The notes below the pieces were generated by a model. It made no database searches and had not been told where the DNA came from. It saw only the letters and a program-made list of their open reading frames with translations. A stretch of 64,000 bases of DNA from positions 1,674,001 to 1,738,000 of the forward strand of contig NC_060027.1 of the NCBI RefSeq assembly GCF_021134715.1, written 5' to 3'. Origin of the DNA: Daphnia pulex (Eukaryota > Arthropoda > Branchiopoda > Diplostraca > Daphniidae). The stretch's first letter is position 1, and each line of letters begins with the position of its first letter. Below are positions 45,389-57,320 of this stretch, in pieces. The position numbers and the translations under genes were made by a program.

Positions 45389-48300
45389 GCGGAATAGATA
45401 TCGTCAGTTACCACTAAAAATTTCCACACAATAACTGCCGATAAATGTTTAAAGAGATGTGCAAAGTAACTAAAACTGACTGTTTTGACAGCTGAAAATT
45501 ATCGAAAAGCCATCTAGCGTTAGAAAAAAGAAACGTCTAATAATACTTTGCGCGCAAGAAGGCCCTGATTTTGGAATTACTACATAGACATAGAGTTTAA
45601 CGCAAGTAGATCACTAGTAGATAATCTAATAAAATAAGTCAATTGTCGGGTACCTAGGCATAATTCCGTGGAGAGTGACAGAAGGTGTGTACGACAAATT
45701 GTTTAGCAGCATAATAAGCAGAGAAGCTAGATGAGTGTGGGTACTGAAGATAAGGATGGAGCAGAGAGTTGGTAGAAGTCACTCTTCTGTAATGAACAAA
45801 GGCCAGCATCAAGGATCTCTGTGCCAGGACCACACAATTCCAATATAGAATCTGCGTTGTAGATTGACATCGGGGGCTGACTCGCGAAATTCAATGGATC
45901 CAATGGGATACCACACAACCTATGAATTCCATAAGCAAAGAACAGAAAAAGGTTTTAACATTGCAGTGAGGCCCATAAATACCCACAGCCAAGGTTGAAT
46001 TGAAAGTTAATGACATGATAAAGCGAGAACATAGAAGCACACCTATACCTCAATCTGTTGTAGGCTTTTTTCTGTTGTAGGCTCGTTTCTTGTAGCTATG
46101 AAGTGGGAGATGCAGAAAAAATGGCAGCAATACAATTTCATGACGCAACAACCCCACCAAGTGTTTAAAGGTGTAAGGCAAGAAGGAACCTGTTAAACAA
46201 ATGGGTGTCAATTTTTAGATTATTTTATTGCATTGATGGATGATGAGGTAGTAAATTCGGAAGGTTACATATGCTTACCTGTAACTGTATATCCAATGCC
46301 ACAACTTTTGGGCATAACAGCTTGCAGTTTTGTCTAAGATGTGAGAGGATGATGCAGATGAAGCTGAGCGAGTGAGTCACAGAAGGGTTGAGCAATTGGT
46401 TTTTTTAAATGGAGTCCAAATTTAATCTGATGACTAGACGGTAGGTACATTTTCTAGAATTTCAAGTACAGTACACAATTAGTCGATTGGTCAAGTGAGT
46501 GCTAGAAAATTTGATACAATGTAGTTAGAATAATAACAATAAGCTTACATGTAAATAATTGGTTGATTTTGGGCAGTAAAACATGAAAATTCGAAAACAG
46601 AAGATGACAAAACTCTTCACACATTTCGCCATTTTAAAAACAACACACACCATCTAGCGGCAGACTGGACAATCGTCTGAATTGTTAAAAACAACCGCTA
46701 GATGATGCCGCAACAAGCTCCCAAGGAAGGAGCTGACAGAGTGACAGCTGAAATGTGAAATGTGGGAAATCGAAAGAATTCGAAAAGTGAAATCAATATT
46801 CAGCATAAGTTACCATGTTTGAAACTGAAAAACTAACTTGACTTGGTAGTATGTTAACTAAATGTTTCATGCATATTTACCAGTCCATTTGTCATCATTT
46901 GCCACGTAATGACGACCATTGTTGAAGCTGGCCAGGAATTCTAATAAGCTGTCATCAATCCTGCAGCTGTAGTGTGCCTATACTAAAAATGGAATAAAAA
47001 TTGTAATATCACAGCTATCTTACTAATTTTCTGTTCTTGTCTTTCAGATAAATGTTTTGTAAATAGTGAATCTCAAATCCAAGAACTTTGAGTCGTTATT
47101 TCACTCAATTGACTTTCTTTTTTCCGATTTTAATAATGGTGAGCTGCAGTTTGAACACTAAATAACATTTTCTACATCTACAATTCATTGTGTTTGTCTT
47201 GAGGTTTTTGTTTAATTTTTCTAGGTGATAAATTGCAAGTACTTACCTGAGCAGCTGAGCTCTTCCTTTAGAACTGTGGTTCCTTTCAATTGATTCATTT
47301 GAGGTATTGATTTCTGTCACTGCAATCTTGTTTTAAAATTGACATCTAAATAATCTTTTTAGTTTAATCCCTCGCCTCTGTTCCAGACCTTATCCACTAG
47401 TAGAATATGCCGAGAGATGTTGAACTTATTCTAGGTATCTTGTCATTATCTGTTTTTACTGCATTCTTAGTTAATCATTTTGTTAAATTTCAGATTAACC
47501 CTTCGCCCTTGTGCTACAATTTGAAGATATTGACGGTAACAGAAGAGCTTGCTTTCTATCAATATCAATAAATTAGGTAGATGTAGATAACTTACAAGTG
47601 CATATCTGGGCTCCTTTCTTTTCTGTGGCCCCGTTTCCCTATCTAACCACTAACCAACGCCCGCCGGTGGTCACTCACCCGCTGTGAAACCAGGAGGATG
47701 AGGAGGGCTCTGGTTGAACGGGGACTTGGAAGGCGCATGATCCTTTTGGAGGGTCATGAGTCTAACCAGGAAGCCTACTATGACTAATCGCTCCCTAGTA
47801 AAACTTGCCTCGAACTCTTCTCTCTTCTTCCTTGTCCAGGTAATCTCCCTGGGCACAGTCGATCAAGGCAGAGTTTCCCCCTCTCTGGATTGACTGTATG
47901 TGGCAATTAAAGCAATGAATGAGAAAAGCGTGGAAATCTGCGTCAGGTCTCAGGTAGTTTTAAAGAATTATATATTTTTATATCATTTGATGTTGGAATA
48001 TTTGTTAATATCTTGCACGGAACAAAAAGATTTATTTTGTACCGGACGCTATTGAATTATTATTTATTTAAATAATATAACAGTATGTTTTTAATACAAA
48101 TATTTAGTAATAACAGTTATGATGTAATAAAAATTCATAGATATGTATGGTTTCACTTTCAACTAATTATGAATGTGGTGTAAGGAATTTCTTTGGGATG
48201 AGGAGTTTTTCATTTTTGGAAGGTTAATGGTTAGAAACTGACATTCTACTTACCGCGTCAGTTTCTTTGATAAACACAAAACTTTTATTTTATTTATCAC

Positions 48301-50650
48301 ATCTCCCACCCACCTCCCAACTTCCCCCTCGTTTCTTTCCCAATCGCGAAGCAATGTTTATTATTTGCTCGACATAAACACTCCCATATTTCTGTTCCTT
48401 CTTATCATACAAACGGTAAACTGCAGAATTTACAAAATATTGGTTGCAACTTCCGTAACAAGGAACAGCCACTGGATAACTTCGATGCAAAAAAATCTTT
48501 CACCAGCTTAGGCTGCAACAACATGCCACATCAGATAGCAACTACGGGAAGATAAACCTATAACAAAAAAGAAATGGAATTAATAATAAGCAACAAATCG
48601 TTAACATTGCAATTAAGATGACAAATTATCTAAATTCAATGTAAAAGCAACTTACTTCTAAATAGCAATTATTGAAGAATAACTGGAACTTCTTTGTTGT
48701 TGTTGATGCTTGCTGAAATTAACTACAGAAACAAATTATTTTCATTATGTTTAAGGCAAGAACAAAATAACAACACACTTTTACCTGCTCCTGTCATTGG
48801 AGGTTTGTTGAGTGCTTCCTTTTGAGAGGCGAGAACTGCAGGGATTGGCACCCATAGAATTTCAATAACTTTATCACTGCTTCAGATACACAATAAACAG
48901 GAGCCCTGGCCGTTGCGGTGGGTGGCAGAAATCATGTTAGTGATGTCATCGACAGTGTAACAGATGGTTGACTTGAGGAATGAAACCTGGATAAAGTTGG
49001 AATTGGAAAATTGGGTTGGGAAGTGGTTTCACAAGAATTTTCTTCATAGATCAATTAACAACCAATTACCTTTGATCTACACTTCATTTATGTAACTGAA
49101 ATGTAATTCTGTTTGTCAACATCCTTCAAACCACCTCCTGGTAAATACCGAGTTTGTTGAAACTTGTTTAAGGGTGATCGTGGTGAGACATTTTTATGGC
49201 TGCTTGCTTTGCCTTTCTCTGTCTTGGGAATAAAAAGTTCAGATGTTAGATTTCGTAAATAGTGTCAGACGTTTGAACTGATTTGGATTGACAAGGCACA
49301 AGAGTAAAGTAAAAAAATATCAATTGGGTTGCCCATTATAGAGCAGCAGCAACTGGAATACCTATGAGGTGAAGTGGCAGTTCCTCATTCCATTTCTCCT
49401 TTCAGCAAAGCAAAAACATAAAATCAAAAATACATTCTACAAACCGGCAGAAACGAGAATCTATTCTGGGCTTGCTCCGGGACTGCTGTCACAATAATTA
49501 ACTTCTCGTGATGCCATCACAACCAAGAGGCAGGATAAACGATAAGTTGTTGGGGATTTCAGATTTGTGTTTTCTTTTTAATCGTAATGCAGCTAACATT
49601 CGACTGGGCTGTCACCAAATAAAGGAACGTGGCGTTGATTAGCTGAGCCGGCTGAGCTGAAAAGGTAGGTGGGTTGAGTGTGGGGTGTGTTGCATTTGAA
49701 TGAATTCACGCGTAGTTGCAGCCTTGCAGGTAAAATTCTGAGTTGGATGAAAGACGAAAATGAAAAAATGAAAAAAAAAAAAACGAAAAAAAAAAAACTA
49801 ATATTTCTAAAAAAAAACAAACAAAACAATTCATTCAAGTACCGTGAGGCGGCAGTTTGTTTTTCTTTTCCGATGCATCCATATAACAATTTTTAGAATA
49901 ACTTGCAGATTGGCCTCACCCTTACCGAATGGGTATTTTTCCTTACATCTATCTCCATGCCCAAGCGCTGCTGTCCGGCTGCTGAAATGTCTGGAATTAT
50001 CAACAGAGAAGGCACAGACATAAGAACAGATTTTAAAAAATTTACGACTAGACTAGTAAACCAACCTTTAAAAAGATGATTAGTGTTACTCTTTTCTTAT
50101 GAAAACTCTAAGCCACTCTGACCACTTAAAAAACAATAACAATTTTGAATATTGATGTTGAAAAAAAAAATAACGAGCCAGCGAGGACTTAAGTAGAAGA
50201 AAAACTTATCCGTTACTCCCCTCCACATACCTTGGAATTACGATTAAATTAGATAAATGCGTCACCTACTCCCTCAGACCTCAGCGGCACCTATCAAAAT
50301 CAACTCATGTCAACTGTAAAGTAACAAAAAAATAAAATAAATCACATGTGCAGTAAGTTTTGTAACAAAAGAATGCTATGCCTTACCGTGTTGTCAGCTG
50401 AAGAATAATAAATATATGAGTTTAGTTGGGAGTTTACTAAAGATTAGGTCTGGCGATATGTACTGAAGATGGATTTGGCAGCTGAAGCCACATTGATATA
50501 GATACTGTGGACGAATCCGTTTCGTTGCCTTCAAATAGCATGCAATAGAAAACGAAATAAACAGAGTTCAAGTAACAGAGTTCAAAGTTAAAAAAACCTA
50601 CCTATGTCGGGACTTGGTATTCATCGCTAGTATCTGCCATTAGATTAGAA
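45389..50650. other. Long region without a supported gene (left part)
   Basis: AT-rich; open frames are short and lack family features or consistent splice phases. An inverted repeat is at 46651-46704. A GC-richer island at about 47630-47885 has a 61-codon frame on the minus strand (47671-47856) that I do not recognise. Spliced noncoding transcripts are possible, since acceptor/donor-like sites occur, but nothing can be supported. Confidence 0.4.
46651..46704. repeat. Inverted repeat with CTCF-like arms
   Basis: CATCTAGCGG at 46651-46660 pairs with CCGCTAGATG at about 46695-46704; a second, inner inverted repeat CAGAC..GTCTG follows the first arm. The arms are also the CTCF-like core, here facing opposite ways. 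Confidence 0.6.
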
Positions 50651-50669
50651 CGATTTTAATGTGTGTTTT

Positions 50670-51240
50670 GTGTTTACTGACACCCGGAAAGGTTGGTGCC
50701 AATCACAGGTGCTGCAAATGCAGAAAAAGGTTTCAGAAAATTTCCAACTTAGAAACTTTAATTTTCTTCCCTGACGCATGTTCAGGATTTCCTGGTTCTC
50801 ATTAACAAAGTGTTCAAATAAAACAATTATAAGATATGGATAATAATTAACAAGAGTACAAGACAACGGATAACAATAAATGTGTACCAAGTTGGCAAGC
50901 ACCTGTTAATGTTGTTACTAAAGAATACTCACAATGTGATGAATTTAGTATGGCCCCTTGTAGCTTCGGTAGCTTCCTTATCCTCAGAACAAAAGTTTAA
51001 TGACATAATGTGCCACAGATAGGTGCTGGTGCTGGGTATAAAGTTTTTTATCTTAACAAAAAAAAGTCAATTTTAAATCAAACAAAGAAAATGAATATAT
51101 AATAGAATTACATTACACTTCCCAGATTTTCTTGTGCATGACTGATTTACTCTTGACTGGCTTGTGAACAGTCGACTGGTTTCATCAACAAGTTAAAATG
51201 CTGTCATCCAACAGGCAATTTTGAAAAACATGCATTAGGA
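50670..51240. repeat. Noncoding segment duplicated at about 56765-57320 (copy A)
   Basis: Segments such as CCGGAAAGGTTGGTGCCAAT, AATAAATGTGTACCAAGTTG, ATGTTGTTACTA, AGGTGCTGGTGCT and AAGTTAAAATGCT occur in the same order and spacing in copy B, with many substitutions and small indels. There is no conserved reading frame. Confidence 0.7.
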
Positions 51241-52320
51241 GAAGATTAGATTGCATTAGAGAAAAGATGCATTAGTGAAGAATCTTGCCAAAAACAGAAA
51301 CCAAATGTCGTTACCTGATAAAAGGTGGTCGATGAAGAGACGTGAAGTCCATTCGAACTTTTTACTTCTATTTATTGCTTATATCCTGCTTGCCGTACAG
51401 CTTTAAGTCGTAAAACCATCTCAAGATCCCATTATTTCACTTTTCTACAATTCTTACTTCACCGACTTCACCATGCTTTTTAATTACAAGTATAACATAT
51501 AAATCCCGGCAGAAATGATTCGTGATTGGATTAACCGTGGCCATTTTGTTTTGAATCGTTACTTGTGTTGCCAATTTTCCAAATGCAACTTCAAAATATT
51601 TGTCGCGCGTTATTTAAAAAAATTTTTTTTAAGGCAATTTTATTCAAAGGAAATGTTACGGACTTACGGAAGTACGTTTTAAATATAATATTAGCGCGGC
51701 CTTCTTTGGTAAAAATATCCCATTTCTTTGATATCCATTTTTGCCTTACTTAGGTCATGTACTCATGTCAACTTTCTCAGTTTTCTGAATTCATTAACTT
51801 GTTTCTCCCAGATTTTTTTTGCTGATAGCCATTGCCGACTGTGCATTTATTAATTTGAATAAATTGAATTAAAGAAATAATAATCGCTGTAAATCGTGAA
51901 AACAACAACCTCACAGTAAAAAAAAAACGATGAAATTTATCATACACTTTTCTAGAATTATTATTTGACTAAACTGGTTAAAGCATTCCATATTCGCGTA
52001 TGTTTGGTACGACTGCTGTAATAAGGAAGTGCTTTCTTTTTACTGTAGAAGTATTTGTCGAAAGGGGGCACCCATTATTACTACTGGTCTAACTAGCATA
52101 CGACCTTGAAAAGACTTCTTAGATGACTCAAAATAAATTTCCCAGTCCAATCCAGTGTAGCGTTCAATTTATCGTTGGCCTTTGCTGATTTTGGTGTTTG
52201 GAGGATAAGTATCGTGGGCATTCCCAACCAGGAAACAAGTCGGCTAAACTACCAGAATGAACCAGCTTGACTATTAATATAACAAACTATCACAAGCGGC
52301 TCGTTAACTGCGCTGCTGGG
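51241..52320. other. Intergenic, nothing recognised
   Basis: AT-rich sequence before the first small secreted-protein gene; no coding stretch supported. Confidence 0.45.
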
Positions 52321-52327
52321 GTGCGGT

Positions 52328-52366
52328 TATATAACTGCCGAGGAAACTTTCGATTCAGCTTCAGTC
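52328..52366 (+). promoter_or_regulatory. TATA plus initiator of the diverged small secreted-protein gene
   Basis: TATATAA at 52328-52334 followed by TCAGTC at 52361-52366, 50 bases before the start codon. Confidence 0.6.
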
Positions 52367-52415
52367 ATCTTGGCAGCCGCAGAAAAGAGGAAAGCAGAAG
52401 CCAAGCAATGCCAAC

Positions 52416-52949
52416 ATGTCCCAAATCAACACTCTAAAGGTAAGGTCTCACCTGTGGCGCACTACTGCCGTCAAGTCCGTGAATTTATTTAATATTTAGT
52501 TTTTTCGTCAGGTTGCTCTTTTACTATATGCTTGCCTTACTGATGCTGCCCGAACGGAATCATTCATTCCGGCTTCCACCGACTCTGCCGGTATCCGTCC
52601 CAGATGGAATCAAGAAAAGCCAAACGCTTATGGGATCGAACAGCAGACTGGAACCGGTTATTTCGTTCCTGTTGCTTCTGAATTCCATCCGGAAGGAAGA
52701 ATTGACAACAGCCGTCCGTCGAACGGATGGCGGAGTTACGACAACGCCGTCCCCTATGAGGTAAACGTTTCCGATGTCGACATCCATCACCAAACTTGGC
52801 CGGATATTCCCAGTAAAGAATTCCCTCGCCGTCGAGTGTTGCCACGCCACTCTTCCTCGTCACTATCCCGTCGGATGCCAAACAAGCACTACTATTTTCG
52901 CCTCTGTCGCGCCTGTATCCGTTACATTGTAAGGTTAATCTTCTCCTAA
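52416..52949 (+). CDS. Diverged member of the small secreted-protein family, 153 aa
   Basis: Two exons, 52416-52439 (MSQINTLK) and 52512-52949, phase 0 as in the family members at 55817, 58254 and 59756. The leader continues VALLLYACLTDAARTES. Family blocks remain recognisable: RPRWNQEKPNAYG against RQGWNQGQQNMNAY, QQTGTGYF, and RPSNGWRSYDNAVPYEVNVSDVDIHH against RPSYGYDNAFPDQVNFSAADPHR. After that point similarity vanishes and the protein ends in a basic, Cys-containing tail (PRRRVLPRH, RLCRACIRYIVRLIFS) rather than the SASASAVSVSS ending of the others. This may be an old frameshift. The upstream ATG at 52408 would stop after nine codons and was not used. Confidence 0.65.
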
Positions 52950-53269
52950 ATCGGCCGCCAATGGATTGTTAACGGTAGCTAAAAATCGTCTCTCATTCAC
53001 TGATATAATTAATCACATTTTGGGTCAATTTCTAATCGAAAATCGTTTCAGGACGCAACCGACAAGTGTTACCGACAAAAGAGGGGGGGGGGGAATGGCA
53101 AACACGATTTTTTTTTTCACTTAAAATCTTTCGATGGGCCCGAACAAAAATTAGAGACGTAAAAATTATCAAAGAAAAAGACCCTATAAACAAGGGAAAG
53201 AATCGGCTCATTTCGAGAGGGTAAAAATCAATTCTATGACTTTTTTATTCAATGTTTAAAGGTTTAAAG

Positions 53270-53815
53270 AAATCTCCGGTAAATCCTTGAATCTGTCATT
53301 CCCGTGGGTCACAAATTTTCGTTAAAAAAACTGATTTCTGAACTTGAAAAATCGCTTGATTCAATTAACACGCTGAATACATTCATTTTCTGGCAATTTA
53401 ATGTCCCTGCCTAGAATATTATGTCTTACTCGCACCATACTGATTAGGTTAAAAATCCAGCTTTATGCCTATATCTAACCATAATGTTAGTGCTCATTAG
53501 AAACTTCCACTTTTTCAACTATCAACTTCATCAAATTGTTTGTTTTGTTTTTTAAACCAATGTTTTAAAAAATCTCCAGTAAATCCTTGCACGGCTGGTA
53601 TCTGTCATTCCCGTCGGCTACAAATATCCGTAATCAAAAACTGATTTCAACTTGAAAAATCGCTTGAATTCATTTAACACGCTGAATACATTCATTTTCT
53701 GGTAATTTGATGTTCTTTTTCCTGCTTAGAATGTTATATCGTACTCCCACCATACCGATAAGTTAAAATTCAGCTTTAGGCCTATATCTAGTTTTATTGT
53801 TAGCGCTCACTAGAA
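53270..53815. repeat. Diverged direct duplication, two units of about 240 bp
   Basis: The block starting AAATCTCC.GTAAATCCTTG and containing TGAAAAATCGCTTGA, AACACGCTGAATACATTCATTTTCTGG and CCTATATCTA occurs at about 53270-53500 and again at about 53570-53800. No frame is conserved. Confidence 0.75.
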
Positions 53816-55380
53816 GTATTTTGGACTCGGCTTATTGTGTCCAGTAGTGGCTAACAACAAAATCAAAGTGTTTTCATCTACAGGCACATAATGGGGATGG
53901 GGAGTTACATTCAGTTTGTAATTATTTGAATCAATTTGTCTGAAAATTTAAAGTCAACGCCCAAATAGAGATACGAAATTTGTTAACCGTCGCGAGTCAA
54001 CTGTAATTCTCAATAGCTCTTGATCGAAGTTGAATTACAAAATTGTTTCAAATATTACAACGCCTTAAAAGAAATCCCACGGGAAGCTTACCACCGTACC
54101 TTCTTCGTACGTTTTGTTCGGCTTAAAGCAAAGTGATGTCCTTATAACAATTTTCGCCAGCATCTAATTATTTCGCAAATTGTGATTGTAACGCAGAATC
54201 GTCTTGAACGCAAAAGCGAACGCAAACTTCGCGCTTGTTCTGATAACAAGAAGACAAAACACACTTGAATGATGAATCTCCTAAATCTAGTTAAGACGCC
54301 ACAGACGAATGGCCTTGTAGTAAGTTATTTAACTTTTAGTGAATTATAATAAATACAATTGAAAGGGACAAAGGAAAAAAAATCAGAATTACAAGGCGAA
54401 CGAGTTTCCGGCATTTTGAATTAATTTTCAACCGTATACATGCGATTCATGCATTTTGCGCATCAGCTGAAGGCCAGCGACAAAACTTAGAACTCGCTTT
54501 CGGACCTCCCTCGTGACGCAAGGAAGGGAGGGGCGTCTGCAGCAGTCCACAATTCAAAAAGAAAGAGAAACTTATTAGCTTCGGGAATACCCACCTAAAA
54601 CTCGCTAGTTTTTCCTTTGGGAGGGATTCTAGAGATTTCCTTGCATTTGAGTGGAGGAAATGGGCGGGCCGATGTAGAAACTGATAACATGTACTATTTC
54701 CCGCGGTCATTTTTTTGTCAAACTCACTCGTCTTTTAGCCTTCTACCCTGCACGGTGCAGAGTAACAGTGCAACAGTTAAACGCGGCCAGTTGGGAAACT
54801 AAAGCGACGTGACTGGAGTCAATCCAAACGAGAAGAAAGAGACTGTCAAGGGTGGGCCGGTCGTTGGAGAAATACAATTAAAGGAAGAGAGCATACAAGA
54901 CTAAACTACAGTCGGGAAAGCAGAGCAAAATTGAGGGACAGTTTGTTGTCAATGCCGAGCAATTGCCAAATGATGCCCGGGACACGGTGATGGAGCTAAA
55001 AAAACAACAAGTGCCTGTTGTTCCAGGAGAAAGAATATTTAAACAAGAACAAGAAGGAGGGTTGTCGTCGGATGAATCAAACGGCCTTGAATTGGATTCG
55101 TCGAACTGTTAACCGGGGAAGATGGAGGGCTTTTGGGAGCTACCCATTTTCATTTATCTCACTTCTTACGCAATTTTCTTGGTATTCAAATTTTTTGAGA
55201 TAAAGGCGTTGGCTACAATCATATAGTTACGGCGGGCTTTATAGTTAAAAAGATTTCGTATACCAAGTTGGATTTTCTATTCATCAATGTTTTTGGTGTT
55301 TAGAATAACGTAAATTGTGCTTACCCCCAGCTTGGTGGCCATCCTCGTTGGATCGTATGGTAAAAGAGGGTGAGGACAGT
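53816..55380. other. Intergenic, nothing recognised
   Basis: No supported gene. Small open frames at 54447-54710 and 55018-55203 have no features. Confidence 0.45.
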
Positions 55381-55732
55381 AGTTCAGGATGATGTTCTGT
55401 AATTCAAATATTTTTGTTGAATAAATAAGAAAAGATCAGATATTCACAGTACGTTAAAATTGTTACACAAATAGAAAGGTAAAATTTGAAATTCAACTGT
55501 TCGATGTTACCCCCAAAAGCAAGTGAGGCCTTACCGTAAATAAAAACGTTGAGATTTCTATGAAGCCTAGCCGTCGTCATTTTGGAAAATCCCAAGCGAT
55601 GACGGCAATCCCAAATCGAAAGAATATTACGCACACGCAAGGCAACAAGAAGAAACCGGTTTGGCTCAGTAAAAAGAAAAAAAACACGCGTGAACGCCCT
55701 GAGGGGAAGCATTTTGCATATTCCGATTTTGG

Positions 55733-55770
55733 TATAAAAGGCCAAGAAGAGTTTGAATGGAGTATCAGTC
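55733..55770 (+). promoter_or_regulatory. TATA plus initiator of secreted-family gene 1
   Basis: TATAAAA at 55733-55739 and TCAGTC at 55765-55770. About 180 bp upstream are shared almost identically with the promoter at 58170 and more loosely with that at 59666, including CGTCGTCATT, AAACCGGTT and CACGCGTGAACGC. Confidence 0.75.
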
Positions 55771-55816
55771 TCTTTTCAGCTCATCGACAAGAAACAAGCA
55801 AATAAAAGTCTACAAG

Positions 55817-56325
55817 ATGTACCAACTTAATACTTTGGTAATTTCACACTACTTTTAATTTTGTAATCAATTTGCTAACGATAAATTTACTTACCTTTCC
55901 AGGTTATCCTTTTGGTGTCAGTTTACGCTGTCAGTGCCCGACCGACTGAATCGTCCACCCCAGCCGCCACCACCACCACCGAGTCTGTCGATGTTCGTCA
56001 GGGATGGAATCAGGGCCAGCAAAATATGAATGCCTATCCCAACAGTCAGCAAATCGGGACCGGTTATTCCAACACTGGATCTTATCCGGCCGGAAGCAAC
56101 AGCCGCCCATCATACGGTTACGACAATGCCTTCCCAGATCAGGTAAACTTCTCTGCAGCCGATCCACACCGCGGTGTCGGCTCAATCTTCAACATGAATA
56201 TCCCACTCCAGGGCGGATTTGTTGGAAATCCAGTTCAGAATCAAGTGACTGGATTCGCTCCTACTGGATATAAGGCAACTGGTGGCGTCTCCGCCTCTGC
56301 ATCCGCTGTGTCTGTTTCATCCTAA
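55817..56325 (+). CDS. Small secreted Tyr/Ser/Gly-rich protein, family gene 1, 147 aa
   Basis: Two exons, 55817-55837 (MYQLNTL) and 55903-56325, phase 0. Together they give a signal peptide (MYQLNTLVILLVSVYAVSA) cut before RPTES. The mature part is low in Cys and rich in Asn, Gln, Ser, Gly and Tyr, with GWNQGQQNMNAYPNSQQ, RPSYGYDNAFPDQVNF, SIFNMNIPLQGGFVG and a tail of alternating Ser/Ala/Val (SASASAVSVSS). A Rebers-Riddiford chitin-binding consensus is not present. I do not recognise the family; an extracellular matrix, cuticle or eggshell role fits the composition but is inference. AATAAA lies at about 56400. Gene 2 at 58254 differs by few residues, so the duplication is recent. Confidence 0.87.
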
Positions 56326-56490
56326 TTTTCTCCAATTAATAATGAGCTTGCCAATGTAATCCTGCGTGTACGAACTGTATAAAAGTAAAATTGAACGTCA
56401 ATAAATTATTTCATTCTCTATCCATGCGTTATTGATAACTTTACTATAAGAGAAATATTCTATCCAAGTAGCACAATAAACCGAATACCT

Positions 56491-56575
56491 TTTGAATGGA
56501 GTATCAGACTCTTTTAGCTCATCAGCAAGAAACAAGCATATAAAAATCAATAACACGTACCGACTAAATACTAAA
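56491..56575 (+). pseudogene. Relic promoter-proximal region and first exon of the secreted family
   Basis: The initiator region (TTTGAATGGAGTATCAGACTC) and leader (CTCATCAGCAAGAAACAAGC) match the active genes. Where those have ATGTACC the relic has ACGTACC (56555), followed by GACTAAATACTAAA and a donor GTAAG. No second exon follows and the TATAAAAGG block is missing upstream, so this copy is dead. Confidence 0.75.
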
Positions 56576-56764
56576 GTAAGTTTGACAAGCTACTGAACTA
56601 AGATACCTAGAAATTCAGTCATTTTATCAGATAGCACAGTGGTAATTGAGCTATCATTTCAGTATCGTTCCAAAAACCGCTAAGGATCGCGAAAGGAAAG
56701 GGACACAAGAGAGTGAATCCTTCTCGAAGTCGAGTCTCCTGCGTCTTAGGGACCCGTTCTCGAT

Positions 56765-57320
56765 TCATCTTCAGTACATCCGGAAAGGTCGGTGTCAATC
56801 ACAGGGACTGTGTTTGAAGAAAAAGATGTCAGCAAATTTCCAGCTTACAACCAACCATTAATCCCCCCACCCACCCCACCTGAAACTCCTTTCTGGTTTA
56901 CATTGACAAAGTGTACAAATTAAAAAAAAATTAAAAGATACAGATAATAATCAATAAAACAACATGACAATAAATTTGTACCAAGTTGATAATCACCTCT
57001 TAACGTTGTTACTAGAGAATGCTCACATAAATGTGATGAGAACATATCTTTGTCTTGTAGATTCCTTATTCACAAAAAAGTTTAGATGAACATCATGTAC
57101 CCCAGGTAGGTGTTTAGTATGAAATGTCTTATCTGAACAAAAAATACAAAAATACAAATATAATAAAGGAAAGAATTTAGAATAAATATTCATTACTTTG
57201 TCCAGATTTTCACTAGCATGATGTTGAATTGTTCCTGGCTTGCTTTTGAATAGTTCACTATAATCGTATCACTGTAATCGAAAAGTTAAAATACTTTAGC
57301 CCAGTTGACAATTTAGAAAA
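56765..57320. repeat. Noncoding segment duplicated from about 50670-51240 (copy B)
   Basis: Collinear with copy A over about 550 bp. It lies directly downstream of the relic exon, between two nearly identical secreted-protein genes. Confidence 0.7.

Noticed and set aside
49593-49889. Frame translated from the A/T-rich stretch near 49.7 kb
   Set aside because: Poly-Phe/Lys from simple sequence, with no supporting features.
55560-55805. 81-codon frame across the promoter of secreted gene 1
   Set aside because: It spans the TATA box and initiator; its apparent conservation with the region at 58010 is explained by the duplicated promoter.
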